Notes: generated from the letters alone by a model not told the origin. A DNA stretch of 64,000 bases from Limnephilus marmoratus (GCA_917880885.1 OU862913.1:24871286-24935285); one strand, 5' to 3'; shown: positions 9,666 to 21,970, counted from the first letter of the stretch. Translations and numbers: made by a program.

Positions 9666-11070
9666 CACATGGTTTAGCAACTATCTTTTGACGCATGCCA
9701 CAAAATAGTAAAACTGCCTCCGTGACCCTTTTATACTTGACTTTGCTATTTTTCCAATGCGTATATCCAGTTGTACCAACGCAACATAACACAATAATGG
9801 CACCTCTTGCATAGCGTGTTTATTTGAAAGGTATCGAGAGAAAGCTTACAGCATGATGTTGTCAACTCAACTGTAATATGTATATAGTCTGAAAATATAA
9901 GTTTGGGGTCAACAAGGTACTTTATGGATTTTACTAGTGACATAATATATCTACTTTTAATGCTATAAATTACTCAAATTTGAAGGGGTTTCTCTAAAGT
10001 GTATATGACTTTGCGATACATTTTTTTAATTAGAAAAAATATATATTTTTAGCCCATGATAAAATTGAATCTAAATCGATATGTGTACCGGCTAATAGAT
10101 TGCATAGTTAACTCAAAAGTGAATAAGGCAGACTTCAATCGTTTTCTCCTGATAGCTTTCATTTGTTTTTGTTGCCTTTTGTACTGTTTATCTTCATAAT
10201 ACGTTATTTACTTACTTCTACTATTGGTTATCACTAGGTGCTGCTTGTTCACGTTAAATACTTTACAATTTCTCCTTTACTGTGCAAAAAACGTTGAAAA
10301 TACTTACTTTGCCTTCGCCTCCGCATCATCTGTCATCCATATAATTTTATTCATTATAATAAGGTTACCGCAAGCTTTGCTAAAGACGCAGCGTTCAAAC
10401 AAACGAAATATTATTGTCTCTATTCTGACAGTTCTGTAAGAAAAATGCCTTGAAAAATTGCTGAAACAAAGATAAAATACCCGGAACTAAATTGTAACTT
10501 CTGTGGTAAAATAAAACCATAGATAAAGCGTTATCCGAAATCTGCCCGTTGATGACAGTAAAATGGCTGACAAAATAGCGGTGCTGCCATAACAACAAAA
10601 AAATAAGTGTTGGCTTGAGACTACGATTTTATTTTTTTCGGAAGAAATCAACAGCTTTTGGGCAGTTTTAGACAGCCTTCTAATGCCCATCATAAGAGCA
10701 TTAAGAGCACATCTGACACAAGAAGAAGGAAGCGCAACGCAACATAATATGACATTTATATTTTTAATCGTAATAAACAATTCTTACCTAAATTGCTGTC
10801 ACACAAATAACCTACTATTTTTATTGTTTTGATTAAAAGCCATTGTCATGGCTTTTAATCAAAACAATTACGTGATTAAGAACTAAGTATGATTTTTTTG
10901 TTCTTAAATGCGCACCAACACAATATAATGCATCGTCGGTATTTATTATTTGGTTGCAATTTTTATCATCCAACCCACTACATTAATAATAAAAGCTCAC
11001 TAAGGAGTAAATAAATAAATAAAATATGTAAAAGTGACAAAAACAATTCAGAAAAAAGCATCTTCATTGT
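9666..11070. other. No gene recognised; perfect hairpin at 10823-10868
   Basis: About 1.4 kb without a convincing exon. The one clear structure is ATTGTTTTGATTAAAAGCCA, a 6-base loop, then its exact reverse complement (10823-10842 and 10849-10868). Small ORFs near 10224-10780 have no recognisable domain. Confidence 0.5.
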
Positions 11071-11077
11071 ATCTTGA

Positions 11078-11245
11078 AACGCGGTTATTGGTGCTCCAAG
11101 AACCATTCATTGAATGACCAACATCCCTACCATAAGTCACCCCAATTGGTTTGCTACTTTTTGGTGAGTTTCAGGGATCTGGGTTCATGAATTAAGGTTT
11201 ATCTAGGTCTTGGCGTACCTACCTGGCGGATACTTTTGCCCACCA
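11078..11245 (+). repeat. Repeat family A, 5' fragment
   Basis: Matches the first part of family A (accattcattgaatgaccaacatc, caccccaattggtttgctac, ttggtgag) and then stops. Confidence 0.6.
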
Positions 11246-11254
11246 ATAAAAATT

Positions 11255-11830
11255 GTGCAAATGATGGTACATGTAATACGGACTGCGCTAAGCTAAATCA
11301 TAAATCTGATGTTAAATATCTTGGAATCTTAATAGATTTTTTTTAAAATTAGTTATTATAAAGACAAAGTAATACAATATGACAGGAAAATGTAAAAATA
11401 TTTTACATAAAAAAGAAAATTCGCAATAAAGTACTTTTTAATAGTTTGTCAATGAAATTTATAAATATAAACAACATATCAACATCACTGTGGAAAGAAT
11501 TAGAAAACGTATCTATGTTTTCTATAACATACGAAATATTTTATAGAAGAAAACTATCAAAATTGACTACCTATTATGCATTAATTCAGACCTTATTACA
11601 ATACGGCACTATTGGGTGGGGAGGGGCCTTTAAGGCTTCCTTACAGCCCATAATTATAATTAAAATAATAATTATAAAAATCATCCTTAGGAAACCGTAC
11701 GACTTCCCTACTATAGAGATATTTTGGAAATTTAATGTACCATCTATCACAGAATTGTATAAGCCTTACATCAAATTTATACAGAATATTTTATTAAAAA
11801 AATTCACCCCTCAGATAGCATAATAAGCAA
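11255..11830 (+). pseudogene. LINE reverse-transcriptase tail fragment
   Basis: NHKSDVKYLGILIDF at about 11296-11340, followed after frameshifts by YYALIQTLLQYGTIGWGG and IPSITEL-like sequence at 11446-11823, is the thumb/tail of a jockey/CR1-type RT. Compare DQIKYLGIVIDD and SIATYGIVGWGG in the LINE at 40722-43735. It is 5'-truncated and broken. Confidence 0.75.
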
Positions 11831-11956
11831 TAGATTCAAAACTAATGGCTTCATAGCCATCCATATACTATGCTTAGAACGACCACGGCTCAGCATCATT
11901 ATTTGTATTTAGGTGTAAGATATATAAGATATATATTTTAAGACAATATATTATTA

Positions 11957-13095
11957 CTAGCTTTTGCCCGTTGCAGAAGCAACTAACGGGTTAAAACACT
12001 ATTCGATTTGACGTGTGAACGTGGATGAAGCGAGGAGGAGTGTGTGTTAAATTAAATATATGAAGAAAAACGATGTCTGAATGCGGATGAAGCGAGGAGT
12101 GAGCGCCTACAAAGGGAACAGGTAGTCGACGAACGGTTTAGCAATGCATAATTTCATGATGCCAGAGCTCATTATTTTATATAGAATGAATCGACTGGAT
12201 TCAAACTGTCTGGATTCAAACTTGACTGCACATCAAATCCCAAAAGTTTCATCGCAGTCGGATGAAAGGTTTAGCAATGCATAATTTCTTGATGCCAGAG
12301 CTCACTATGTATACAAAAACCATTGCGGGCATGCATATATCAAATCTCCAAAGTTTCATCGCAATCGGATGAACGGTTTAGCAATGCGTAATTTCATTAT
12401 GCCAGAGCTCACTATTGCATACAACAACCATTGTGGGCATGCACACATCAAATCCCCAATGTTTCATCGCAATCGGATGAACGGTTTAGCAATGCGTTAT
12501 TTCATTATGCCAGAGCTCACTATTGCATACAAAAATCATTGCGGGCATGCACACATCAAATCCCCAATGTTTCATAGCAATCGGATGAACGGTTTAGCAA
12601 TGCATAATTTTATGACGCCAGAGCTCACTATTTTATATTAAAAAAAATAATCGAGGGAATGCACACATCATAGTGGAAGATACTCTCAGTATCGCCCTGG
12701 TGTAAGACCACCATTCAGAATTGAAACGTTACTTGAAATGGCTTCTGCCATGTTTGGTGACCAGATCTGAATAGCCAGGTACTTCCCCACCTTCCTCTTT
12801 CCTATCTCCTTCCCCTCCCCACTGCCTTCAGCCTCACAACATACCCCAATTGGGGACGCCATAGTCCCACTGGCTCCAGACGGGAGCAGTTGGGACTCTT
12901 GTGCGGTATTCATGTAAAAAAAAATCAAATCCCCAAAGTCAGAGAAGCCAGATCCAGAGCTCACCATTTTATACAGAAAGAATCGAAGGGATGCGCACAC
13001 AGTGTCCCCAAAGTTTCCTCGCAATCGGATGAACAGTTTAGCAATGCATAATTTCGTGATGTCAGAGCTCATTATTTTATATAGAAACCAATGAA
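11957..13095 (-). mobile_element. Helitron-like element H3 with a 115-bp-class minisatellite, SINE inserted
   Basis: Read on the minus strand its 3' end is ...GCAACGGGCAAAAGCTAG followed by T. Adjacent sequence (gtgtgaacgtggatgaagcgagg...) is almost identical to the element at 14716. The interior is a tandem array from about 12120 to 13090 of units with gaacggtttagcaatgcataatttc, atgccagagctcac and catcgcaatcggat. A family-B SINE splits the array at 12672-12925. CTAG-T ends and central tandem repeats are features of Helitron-derived non-autonomous elements. Confidence 0.6.
12672..12925 (+). mobile_element. SINE family B, 5'-truncated
   Basis: The body from agtggaagatactctcag through ggtgtaagaccaccattc and ccaattggggacgcc to tgtgcggtattcat plus an A-run matches the full-length SINE at 43866-44283. 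The tRNA head is missing. It interrupts a minisatellite unit (acacatca | ... | aatccccaaag). Confidence 0.8.
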
Positions 13096-14099
13096 TTGTT
13101 CCCGGGGCGGCGGTACCAATCCCATATTGAATGATTATCATAAAAATGAAATATACAAAAAAGCGCTATATAAATTTATCATTTTTGATAAAAATTATAT
13201 GGTACTAATGTTTAGAGGTACCTGCACGTACGTAAAAAAATATTAAATATATTTAGGCTGGGTTGTTCAAAACAATATTTAAAAATCTCCAATTTTTCAA
13301 GTTAATTTAAACGTTCTGTGAAAGTTCTGTTCAAATTCTATTCAAGTTCTGTAATTATTTTATACATTTACAAAAAATACATAAGCAATATCATCAGATG
13401 ATACAGAGTTGTTATGTGCAGGTTGGTACCTACTTAGACTCTGTGTAGAGGTACCTGCACGTATGTAAAAAACATATGAAATATATTTAGGCTGGGTTCT
13501 GTGAAAGTTCTGTTCAAATTCTATTCAAGTTCCGTAATTATTTCTGTTTTGAAATAATGAGTATAAATAAATAATAATAAATATAATAAGTTTTGATGTT
13601 TTGAATAAATAAAACTCGCACATTGCGTGAAAATAAACTTGACTAATTTAAAAATAACGTTCCTACCAACAGTGGTTGTCAAGAAGCAACCTCCGTGTAC
13701 CCACATATTTCAAAAAGTGACAATCTAGGGTGATTTTTTTCATTTCATAACATGAATTTTCAATTTAAAATTTAAAGGAAAGAATATCCTCACATAAGCC
13801 GGTACCTACCTAGTACATACCGAGAAAAATAATATTTGTGTAGGTACCTACGTGTTTTTTCAATAAATACTTGGCGAATTTGCAATAATTCGATAGAACG
13901 GTAGGTACCTACCGTGTTATAAATATAATATCAATGCTGCATTACCTACTTATTTGATTTTCAATGGAATTAAGTACCTACGTAAGTACCTGATTTGGTT
14001 TCTCAAAACCTCAGATAATATGAATGCTGCATTAACTACTGTTTATTTTCTACGTGTAAATCCTTCATATTTTAAACGCCAGTAGGTACCTACCTCGAG
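13096..14099. repeat. AT-rich sequence with a tandem duplication; no gene
   Basis: A block starting gaggtacctgcacgta with atatttaggctgggtt occurs at 13211-13300 and again at 13445-13540, as does the aagttctgttcaaattctattcaagttc block. Several GGTACCTACC-type words follow at 13800-14100. No coding exon is recognised. Confidence 0.5.
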
Positions 14100-14712
14100 T
14101 TCATATTAACTGGCTGGAAAATTATGCATTGTCGATGATAGATCGATTTCGGCAAATGTCAGAAAAATTTCAATCTTTAATGCAATATAGTGTAATATTT
14201 TGAATGGAATGCGGTACATGTCGCAACTTTAAAAGTTTCTAAAACTTGTATTTTTACAATTTATTGAAAAACATCTCGGTCAAAATATTTTTTTACGCTG
14301 TAATCTGCGTTCCCGCAAAGAGCCTTTAAAATATCCATTTTTCTACGTTATTTTGAATAAAGCCGTAAAATTAATAAATCCCTAGCAAATACAGTTTTGT
14401 ATGGGAAGTGAACTTTTCTGACGCACTGAAATATTCGACATTTTTTAACGGGTGAACCTGTCGGCAGAAAATATAACTGAGGCCGAATTTCTTCGTCGGT
14501 GAGAGATCTAATTGTAGTTTTCGCCGTTGGGTGCGCTGTTAATCCTGCATCATCTTTTTTGTATGAAATCTGGTCCTCAATCGGGACACGACCCTGTCTG
14601 AATCCGCTTCGAGCGAAAGTGACCCTTAAGGTGGTTGAAACGTCAAGGGCAGAGTGGTCGTTTTTAGCGCGGCAAAAAAAGTGAGGTTTTCCAAAACTGT
14701 GTATTAATATAT
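14100..14712 (+). repeat. Dispersed 600-bp repeat, copy 1
   Basis: Collinear with 17225-17870: shared blocks include tttctaaaacttgtat, cctttaaaatatc, gtcggc-gaaaatataac, aaggtggttgaaac, tggtcgttttt and aatatatata at the end. It has no coding capacity and no clear terminal repeats. Confidence 0.65.
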
Positions 14713-14715
14713 ATA

Positions 14716-15580
14716 CTAGGTTTTGCCCGTTGCAGAAGCAACTAACGGGTTAAAAATTATGCGATTTGCGTGTGAACGTGGATGAAGCGAGGAGGAGTGT
14801 GTGTTAAATTAAATATATGAAGAAACCTGAGGTTACAGTGACCTTGCAACGCATGCCGGGTACCCGTTGTATATAATGTTATATAGAGCAGCGCTTGCAT
14901 TAAAATGTAATTTCCCAGGAATTGGAATGGAACCATTACAGTTAAGTTGACCCCGAGGTTACAGTGATGTTGCAACGCATGCCGGGTACCCTTTGTATAT
15001 AATGTTATAATATAAAGCAGGCGTTTGCAAGGCGCTTGCATTTTAATGTAGTTTCCCGGAACTTGGAATGGAACCATTACAGTTAAGTTGACTTAGAGGT
15101 TACAGTGATCTTGCAACGCATGCCGGGTACCCTTTGTATATAATGTTATTATATAAAGCAGGCGTTTGCAAGGCGCTTGCATTATAATGAATTTTCCCGG
15201 AACTTGGAATGGAACCATTATTGTTAAGTTGACTTCGAGGTTACAGTGATCTTGCAACGCATGCCGGGTACCCTTTGTATATAATGTTATAATATAAAGC
15301 AGGCGTTTGCAAGGCGCTTGCATTATAATGTAGTTTCCCGGAACTTGGAATGGAACCATTACAGTTAAATTGACCCCGAGATTACAGTGATGTTGCAACG
15401 CATGCCGGGTATCCGTTGTATATGATGCTATAATACAGTGCATGCATTTGCAAGGCGCTTCAATTATAATGTAGTTTCCCGGAACTTGGAATGGAACCCT
15501 TACAGGTAAGTTGACCCCGAGGTTACAGTGATGTTGCAACGCATGCCGGGTACCAGTTGTATATAATGTTATGTAGAAAT
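14716..15580 (-). mobile_element. Helitron-like element H3 with a different minisatellite
   Basis: It has the same 3' end (minus strand ...GGGCAAAACCTAG) and the same first 110 bp as the element at 11957. The interior, however, is six tandem copies of a unit of about 124-143 bp (gttacagtga-cttgcaacgcatgccgggtacc, ataatgttat, tttcccggaacttggaatggaacc) from about 14829 to 15580. Long ORFs across it on the minus strand are by-products of the repeat. Confidence 0.6.
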
Positions 15581-15602
15581 ACAAACCCCCAAACTTAACC
15601 TT

Positions 15603-15890
15603 TTTTGGATAACTAACACCTCTGCCATAGGTCACCTCAAGTGGTTCGCTACGTTTGGTGATTTAGTAGGGGTGCCCGGGTTCATGGGGTGAGGTCTGTC
15701 TAGGTCTTGGAGGCGGATGCCCAGGACACACTGAACCCCAGATTCCTACCCACTCCTTAAACCCTTTTCCTTCCCAGAACTCTCATCTCCTTCCTTTCCT
15801 AAAAAAATCCTCCACACAGCATCCCCAAAGATGACATAGGACCTGAGTGAAATTATTTTCCCCACGGCCTCACGTAAAAAAAAAATAATT
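15603..15890 (+). repeat. Repeat family A, nearly complete
   Basis: Contains taactaacacctctgccataggtcacc, ggttcgctacgtttggtgattta, ggtctgtctaggtcttgg and the tail block catccccaaagatgacatagg, followed by a poly-A-like run at about 15875. Confidence 0.8.
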
Positions 15891-16065
15891 AAATGCATAT
15901 AAATTCACCTTTTCCAAAAAGCCAGAAATAATTGAAAAAAAAACATGTTCTTAATATATTTTCCCTTGCTTAGTTCTGCCCTCCTGGTATTTATCCTTTT
16001 AAAATTTTGTTTTATTCGAGTAAAAAAAAGAACAGAAAAAAATATTCTTTCAAAGCGTACTCTAC

Positions 16066-16935
16066 TCCCTCCCCCCCCCCCCCCTTCCTCCATCACGCAA
16101 AACCCCCTCCCGGGTTCCCCTCCCCCTTCCCAGTTTACCCTCCCCCCACCCTGGTTTTCCTCCCCCCCTCCCTGGTTTTCCTTCCCCCCTCCCGCGCGTC
16201 ATTAATTCCTTCCCGGTACATTTAGTTTTCAAACAGCTCGCGTGCCGCCTATTGAAATATTTTTACGGAAATTTTGTAATGCCAAAGCTCACCAGCCAAT
16301 AAACAAACATAACAAAAAAAGAATTATTCAATTTGGTGTAGTCTTTCGGAAGTTATACGCGTACATACATTTCGACGATTCATTTTTATGCAAATTTGAT
16401 AATGCCAGAGCTCACCAGTAGTTTTATACAAAATTTTGTCTTAACAGTGTCGAAGACAGCAAAAAAAGAATTATTCAATTTGGTGCAGTCTTTCGGAAGT
16501 TATGCGCGTACATTCATTTCCGCGATTCATTTGTATGCAAATTTCATGATGCCAGAGCTCACCAGTTATTTTATACAAACTTTGTCCCAACAATAAGGAA
16601 CGCAACAAAAAAAGAATTATTCAATTACGTGCAGTCGTTCTGAAGTTATGAGCGTACTTACATTTCGGCGAATCATTTTTAAACAAATTTCGTTATGCCA
16701 GAGCTCACCAGTAATTTTATTCAGATCTTGCCCTAATAATAACAATTACAACAAAGAAAGAATTATTCAATTTGGTGCATTCGCTCGGAAGCTATGCGCA
16801 TATATAGATTTCGGCGATTCATTTTAAACAAATTTTATTATTCCAGAGCTCATCAGTAGTTTTATACAAACCTTGCCCGAGCAATAACGAAACCAACTGA
16901 AAAAGAATTATCCAATTTGGTCCAGTCGTTCGTGA
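16066..16935 (-). repeat. H2 element remnant with a tandem array
   Basis: The CT-rich run at 16066-16200 and acagctcgcgtgccgcctattg match H2. Then come five imperfect copies of about 130 bp with atgccagagctcaccagt, caaaaaaagaattattcaatttgg and ttcggaagttatgcgcgtac. The CTAG end is not present. Confidence 0.65.
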
Positions 16936-17224
16936 GCTATAATTTATAGACGATACCCGTGGATAATTTATCCGTTTATGTAATTTTCAGGGTACCTACC
17001 TAGTTCATCAAAATATTCTAAAACAATATTTTATTTAAATGGCAAGACAACCGTTAAACTTTGTCGTAACCACCTCAAGCAAAGCCTGAAAATCGAACAC
17101 CTGCTTCGGTTTTAGAACATTTCCCATACAAATAACGTCAGCTATCGGTGTCCTGGCCCGGCTAAAAACTTCAGGTGGTTTTGAATATCGATCCATGTTC
17201 AGTATTGCAAGGTTTGAGAAAATT

Positions 17225-17870
17225 AAATAAATATATCAAATATCTACCGATTTTACAGGCTGAAAACAATGTGCATTTTCGATGTTATTGGATTTTTCGC
17301 AAATGTCAAATATAATTTCAAAGTTTGACGCGATATTGCGAAACATTTTGAATGGGAAGCTACACATGTTTTTATATTTAAAGTTTCTAAAACTTGTATA
17401 TTTTATGATTATTTGAAAATATCTCTTGCAAAATGTTTTTTTTCGCGACAATTTACGACCTCGCAAAGGGCCTTTAAAATATCAATTTTTCCAAGCTCTT
17501 TTCGGGAAAGCCGTTTAATTGATTCGAATAAATTTCTCCTAAATACCTGTATAAAGGAAAATTTGTGTGGAAATTAACGGGTTTTTTTGTCATTTTTTTT
17601 TTTCAAACGCCATCTGTCGGCGGGAAATACAACCGAGCCGAATCGAGTGATTCGAGTAGAGCTTCTAGTCTTCGCCGCCGATTCGTATAGGAGAATAAAC
17701 CCCTGTATATATTTTATTTTGTCATTAAAAATTTGCTTACAGTTTTCATTCCCAATTTGCTTCAACCGAAACTGAACCTTAAGGTGGGTGAAACGCAAAG
17801 GGCGTACTGGTCGTTTTTGCGCCGACAAAAAAGTGAGTGAGTTTTCCCAAAACTAAGCATTAATATATAT
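17225..17870 (+). repeat. Dispersed 600-bp repeat, copy 2
   Basis: Second copy of the repeat at 14100-14712, diverged but collinear from gtgcattttcgatg to ttttcccaaaactaagcattaatatatata. No gene lies between 16936 and 17224. Confidence 0.65.
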
Positions 17871-18185
17871 ATATTGTCCAAAAACAAAATTAGTATAACC
17901 GAATTATTGAGATATAAACAATTCAAAAAGCAAAATAAGTCCCTGAAATTGGTTAATGACATATTGTACCCTTTATGTAATTTATCCTTACTAAAACCGT
18001 AATATTTAAAAAAATGAATTTTGTAATTTTCCTTCTATAACTATTTTTTTCTAAATTGTGTACCTATGTAAAATAATGTTTATATTTATTTCATTAGTTA
18101 TTTGATCATTGCTTACACATTTCATTAGAACATTATAATTTTTTTTGCATGTAAATACTCCTCCCATAAATACGACCTCCTAGAG

Positions 18186-19293
18186 CAGGGGTTCCCAAAG
18201 TGTGCGCCGCGGCGCCCTGGTGCGCCGTAGAAAGTAAAGAGGGGCGCCGTGAGTCGATCCTCTATCATTATCCAAAAACACAAATATTCGCGGGTACCTA
18301 TAAAGCAACAATTCCTATTTTGAGCGCTCGCAACTTTAAAGAACATAGGTAGGTACATACATACTCGTCGCCATCGCTCACTCGCTAAAAAGTTCCTACG
18401 CGCTTGAAAACCGTTCATAACCGCAAGGCAACAACACGCACATTCTGAAACTATCGGAGGGAATTGTGGCGTTTAGGAAGAAACTGCAGTTGTAAATAAA
18501 AAAAAATGAATGAAGGCAGCGGTCCAGATTGCTTCCCGCTATTGTATAAATATGCGGCATCTAATGAACTGATTGTCTCACAAGACCATGTCCCTTTTCA
18601 CGGAACACCTATCGAAGCTCACCGAATGGTTTTCGAAGTACTTTGCAGATGATGTTGTCGAAAAATTTGCGTGGATCCAAGATTCTTTCCGTGCACAAGC
18701 TCCTCCAAGATTCACAACACAAGAGCAAGAGAGTCTCTAGAAAACCAGACTCACCAGTTCCGATTTGGTGTAGTTTTGGTTATCGATTCAAAATGAATAT
18801 CCAAATTTAACTTCAAAAGCTTTAAAATTTTTCATTCCACATCATATTTGTGAAGCTGGATTTTCAGCTGTAGCTCTAATCAAGAACAAATATCACTCAA
18901 AGATCAATGTGGAAAAAGAAATGAGAGTAGCAGTCTAAAGTCATATTCCCAGCTTTGAAAAACTGTCCTGGAATATATATCAATGCCTGGAATCATCAAG
19001 CTCACCCGTCACTTTGATTTGACTGAGTAACTATCGTATTTTAGTCTTTTTTTGTTCTCTGTTACAATTCTGAATTCTTATAAATATAATAAAACTCAAT
19101 TTCATACTGTGGATGTTTTAATTTTTGTGCCTATCTACCTAACTACTACTATTATTTTAGGTACCTATTTCTTTCCACTATACTATATATATAGTCACTA
19201 TATCTACTCCAAATAGCTTAATAGAGTAGGGTGCCGTGACAAAATACTAAACTTGTAAGTGCGCCGCGGGCTGAAAAAGATTGGGAACCCCTG
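18186..19293 (+). mobile_element. hAT transposon, degenerate, perfect 8-bp target duplication
   Basis: The ends are CAGGGGTTCCCAAAG... and ...TTGGGAACCCCTG, flanked by TCCTAGAG at 18178-18185 and 19294-19301. The hAT-type terminal repeats are followed inward by GC-rich gtgcgccgcgg blocks on both sides. The interior encodes a broken transposase C-terminus. At 1108 bp it is an internally deleted, non-autonomous copy. Confidence 0.9.
18580..18990 (+). pseudogene. hAT transposase C-terminal remnant (ZBED/FAM200-like)
   Basis: Frames on the plus strand read LFTEHLSKLTEWFSKYF, EKFAWIQDSF, then FWLSIQNEYPNL, KALKFFIPHHICEAGFSAV and NVEKEMRVAVSS. This order (W-I/W-D segment, then LFIP-x-x-x-CE-x-GFSA and the N-x-E-x-x-LRVA helix) is the hATC dimerisation region of ZBED5/FAM200-like hAT transposases. 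At least one stop and a frame change break it. The BED zinc finger and most of the RNase-H-like core are missing. Confidence 0.75.
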
Positions 19294-19481
19294 TCCTAGA
19301 GCTCAACTTATAGAGGAGTAGAATATAATATGAATTATTTTATTACCTTTCATATGTAACCGTTTGTAATGTAAAAATAAAATTCTTGAAATAAAAAATA
19401 AAAATAATAATTTAAAAAAATATGTTTATATTTATATTATAATCGTTGATAAAGTACCTGAAGGTGGGATCCAGCGTTGCC

Positions 19482-21347
19482 AACTCTACGTCTTTTTACG
19501 TAGAACTACGTATTTTGGGTCTTTCCTGGACACCTACTTTCAGTCCAGAATCAACGTGTTTTCCATATTTTCTTTAAAATTGTCGAAATTTTAACAAAAT
19601 AACAACAAGAAGCACATTTTTCGTTATTTTATTTCACGTCCGATCCTATATTCCATTTCACCCCATTTGGGACAAATATATTCGCCAAATATCCCATTTC
19701 GCCCCACCCGTTGCACTATGTGTAAAAATCCATTCTAGCTCCACTTTAATGCAAAAATGGGTTATTTCAAATCGTTTTAAAATTTTCAGAATTGCATTGT
19801 TAAATATCCCAGGTGGATAAAACTGCCCGTTATTTTTATTTTTGTGACATGTGGGGTAGGTTTGGGGGCAGGTAAAGTCTATTGTATTCGTGCGGGGGCG
19901 CTGCACTACAGTAATCAGTCTGTTTTGAGCGTTCGCGTTGAATGGTTGTGATTAGTTTGTGTGAACATTTATTATTATTCTTTGAAATGGAGACGACAAA
20001 TCAAGGCATGGATTATTTTTTTTCCTAGTGTTTGATCATTTTTATTTGCTAGATTTGATGTCAGATTTAATTTAAAAAACTAAGAACAATATTTATTCAT
20101 TTATATGGTTTCAAAAGATTACATGACCTTAAAGTTAGGTTTAGTGTGTTTCCGCGTAGATAAAATAATGTAATCGTAAGGTTAACTTATCTTCAATATT
20201 AAGGGGATAAATTTTTTTTGCATCTTTTTGCGCCATTTTAGAATTTTTTCATATTTCAGGGAGGCAGCCATCAATTTCCAACCGGACGATTTTCGATATT
20301 TGGTTACGAAATCCAAAGGAAGACCAAACAAACATTATATTACGTCATGTTATTTAACATTTTGGTTTTGTGGATTTAGCTGCTGATAATTTAAAATCAC
20401 TTAAATATTCAATTAGTAAAGTGACCTGTGCAATTGGGATACGTTGGAAGAAAAGTTGCAGAAATGTTAAAAAAATTTCTTAATAAATTCCGTTTGGCTC
20501 GACAGACACATTAATTTGAGTGAAAGTGTTTATGGTTCAATACCTTCTAGTAGTAACTAGAGAACGCTAAAACTTTATATCGATTTGTACCCCTGGTATA
20601 TGCCGGCAAGTGTACACAAGATTTTGGTACATGGGAAGGATATTATTGCCACTTGTATTATTTAGTAAAGTATTAAGTGGTGCCTACCTAGGTACTTTTT
20701 AATTACATTTTTTTCATTTAATTACTTCCTAATTTAATTACCTTCAAAAGTATGTAAGATGCAAAGCTGTAAATACCGTGTATTATGCATTTGATAATGG
20801 AGTTGAGGGATTAATTATTAATGAGAAGACATCAAAATATTCCACCACTTCTTATTCTTCGTAAAGTTTGAAAATTGATGTCTAAGTATGTATTATTTTT
20901 TTAAATACTTTTGAGTTTGATTATCTTCAAAATAACATAAAAAACAAACTAGTAAGTATGATATCTTATTTACAAATGTTAATGAAGTAGACGTACGAAT
21001 TATTAATGAAGAGACATCAACGCATATCAACATGTATTAATTCGTACAGAATTAAAATTGAAGCGTCTCTACGTATAATTTTTTTTTTAACTATATGATT
21101 TTTGTAAAGTATTCCTTGTTTAATTACCTTCAAAATGACGTATTTTGCAATGCTGTAAGTAAGATATTTTGTTTACAAATGATAAAAGAGCCGAATAATG
21201 AATAAAGTGGAGCTAGATTCAGAAATTACACATAGTGCGTTGGGAGGAAAATATTCGCCACAGTATTTATTATTTATTCACTTTCACCTAACCTAAGTTC
21301 TTAATTAGTCCGACCTAGGTCTTTTTCAAAATCCGAGTTGGCAACAC
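19482..21347. mobile_element. TIR element with long degenerate inverted ends
   Basis: The outer ends gcgttgccaactc and gagttggcaacac are inverted. Further in, gcactatgtgtaaaaatccattctagctccacttta (about 19712) pairs with aaagtggagctagattcagaaattacacatagtgc (about 21204). The inverted ends thus span roughly 240 bp. The interior has three imperfect repeats of about 190 bp (taattaccttcaaaa..., attaatgaagagacatcaa...) and a protein remnant at 20530-20660. The exact boundaries and target duplication are not resolved. Confidence 0.55.
20530..20660 (+). pseudogene. Fragment of an uncharacterised TE-like arthropod protein
   Basis: The plus frame reads ...LYIDLYPWYMPASVHKILVHGKDIIATCI. I recognise LYPWY-x-MP-x-x-VHK-x-L-x-HG as a segment that recurs in repetitive uncharacterised arthropod proteins, presumably of transposon origin. 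A stop lies just upstream, so it is a relic. It is not in the same stretch as the WRE...DCYFC fragment at 7274, and a relation between them is not shown. Confidence 0.45.
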
Positions 21348-21635
21348 TTGTGTGATCGTGCCATTTTTTTAATTGTCTATGATTTACCATTTTGACGTAT
21401 CTCGGATGTGCGATATTTTATTCGCTGTATTTATAAATATTAAAACCTGGAAGAAGCGTCTGAAGTCGTGAACTGTGAGTTTTATTGCGAAGATTTCAAC
21501 TAAATTATACACCTAACATAAACTATTTCCATAATCAGGTACGGAAGAACGATGAATTTCCACGTTTTTGCTGCTGTGAATGTCGTATATTATGTTAGCT
21601 GTGGAATGATAATAGTATATTACAGATATTATTTC

Positions 21636-21830
21636 GACCGGTCAGTGGTTGAGTGGGCACAGCGCTTGGGTTCCACCTGGGCGTCGCGTGTTCGATTCCT
21701 CGGCTGGCTAAGTCCTCCAACACAAGCAACATTTTCGGCTTTCTGTGGTGGTAGTAGGAGATTTTCAAACATTGTTGGGTTATTCGTAACCCGGGAATGT
21801 TTGTCTTTCTTTTTAATTTAAAAAAAAATG
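21636..21830 (+). mobile_element. tRNA-derived SINE family C
   Basis: The head cgaccggtcagtggttgagtgggc...gtgttcgattcctcggctgg carries A-box-like and B-box-like (TGTTCGATTCC) polymerase III promoter elements. The body is aagtcctccaacacaagcaac..., and it ends in an A-rich tail. A second, head-truncated copy is at 51283-51410. Confidence 0.75.
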
Positions 21831-21894
21831 ACGATTTAAATGTATAACCTATGATCCGGTATTTCTTTGTGATTGCTAGGAGATATTTATAATT

Positions 21895-21970
21895 TTTATC
21901 CTCCACACAGCGGGCCCTGTTGAAAATAATTTCCCTCTGCGTCTATGTATCTTTGGGGATGCGGCGTGAA
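21895..21970 (-). repeat. Repeat family A, 3' fragment
   Basis: The cctccacacag block and the atctttggggatgcgg block resemble pieces of the family A tail in rearranged order. From here to 22440 I see no exon with a recognisable domain. Confidence 0.4.

Noticed and set aside
12369..12641. Plus-strand ORF of 90 codons with MNGLAM units
   Set aside because: It is a translation of the H3 tandem array at 12120-13090, with no start context or domain.
14757..15635. Two long minus-strand ORFs (106 and 180 codons) with HALQHHCNLGVNL units
   Set aside because: They are translations of the H3 minisatellite; unit lengths vary and are not all multiples of three.
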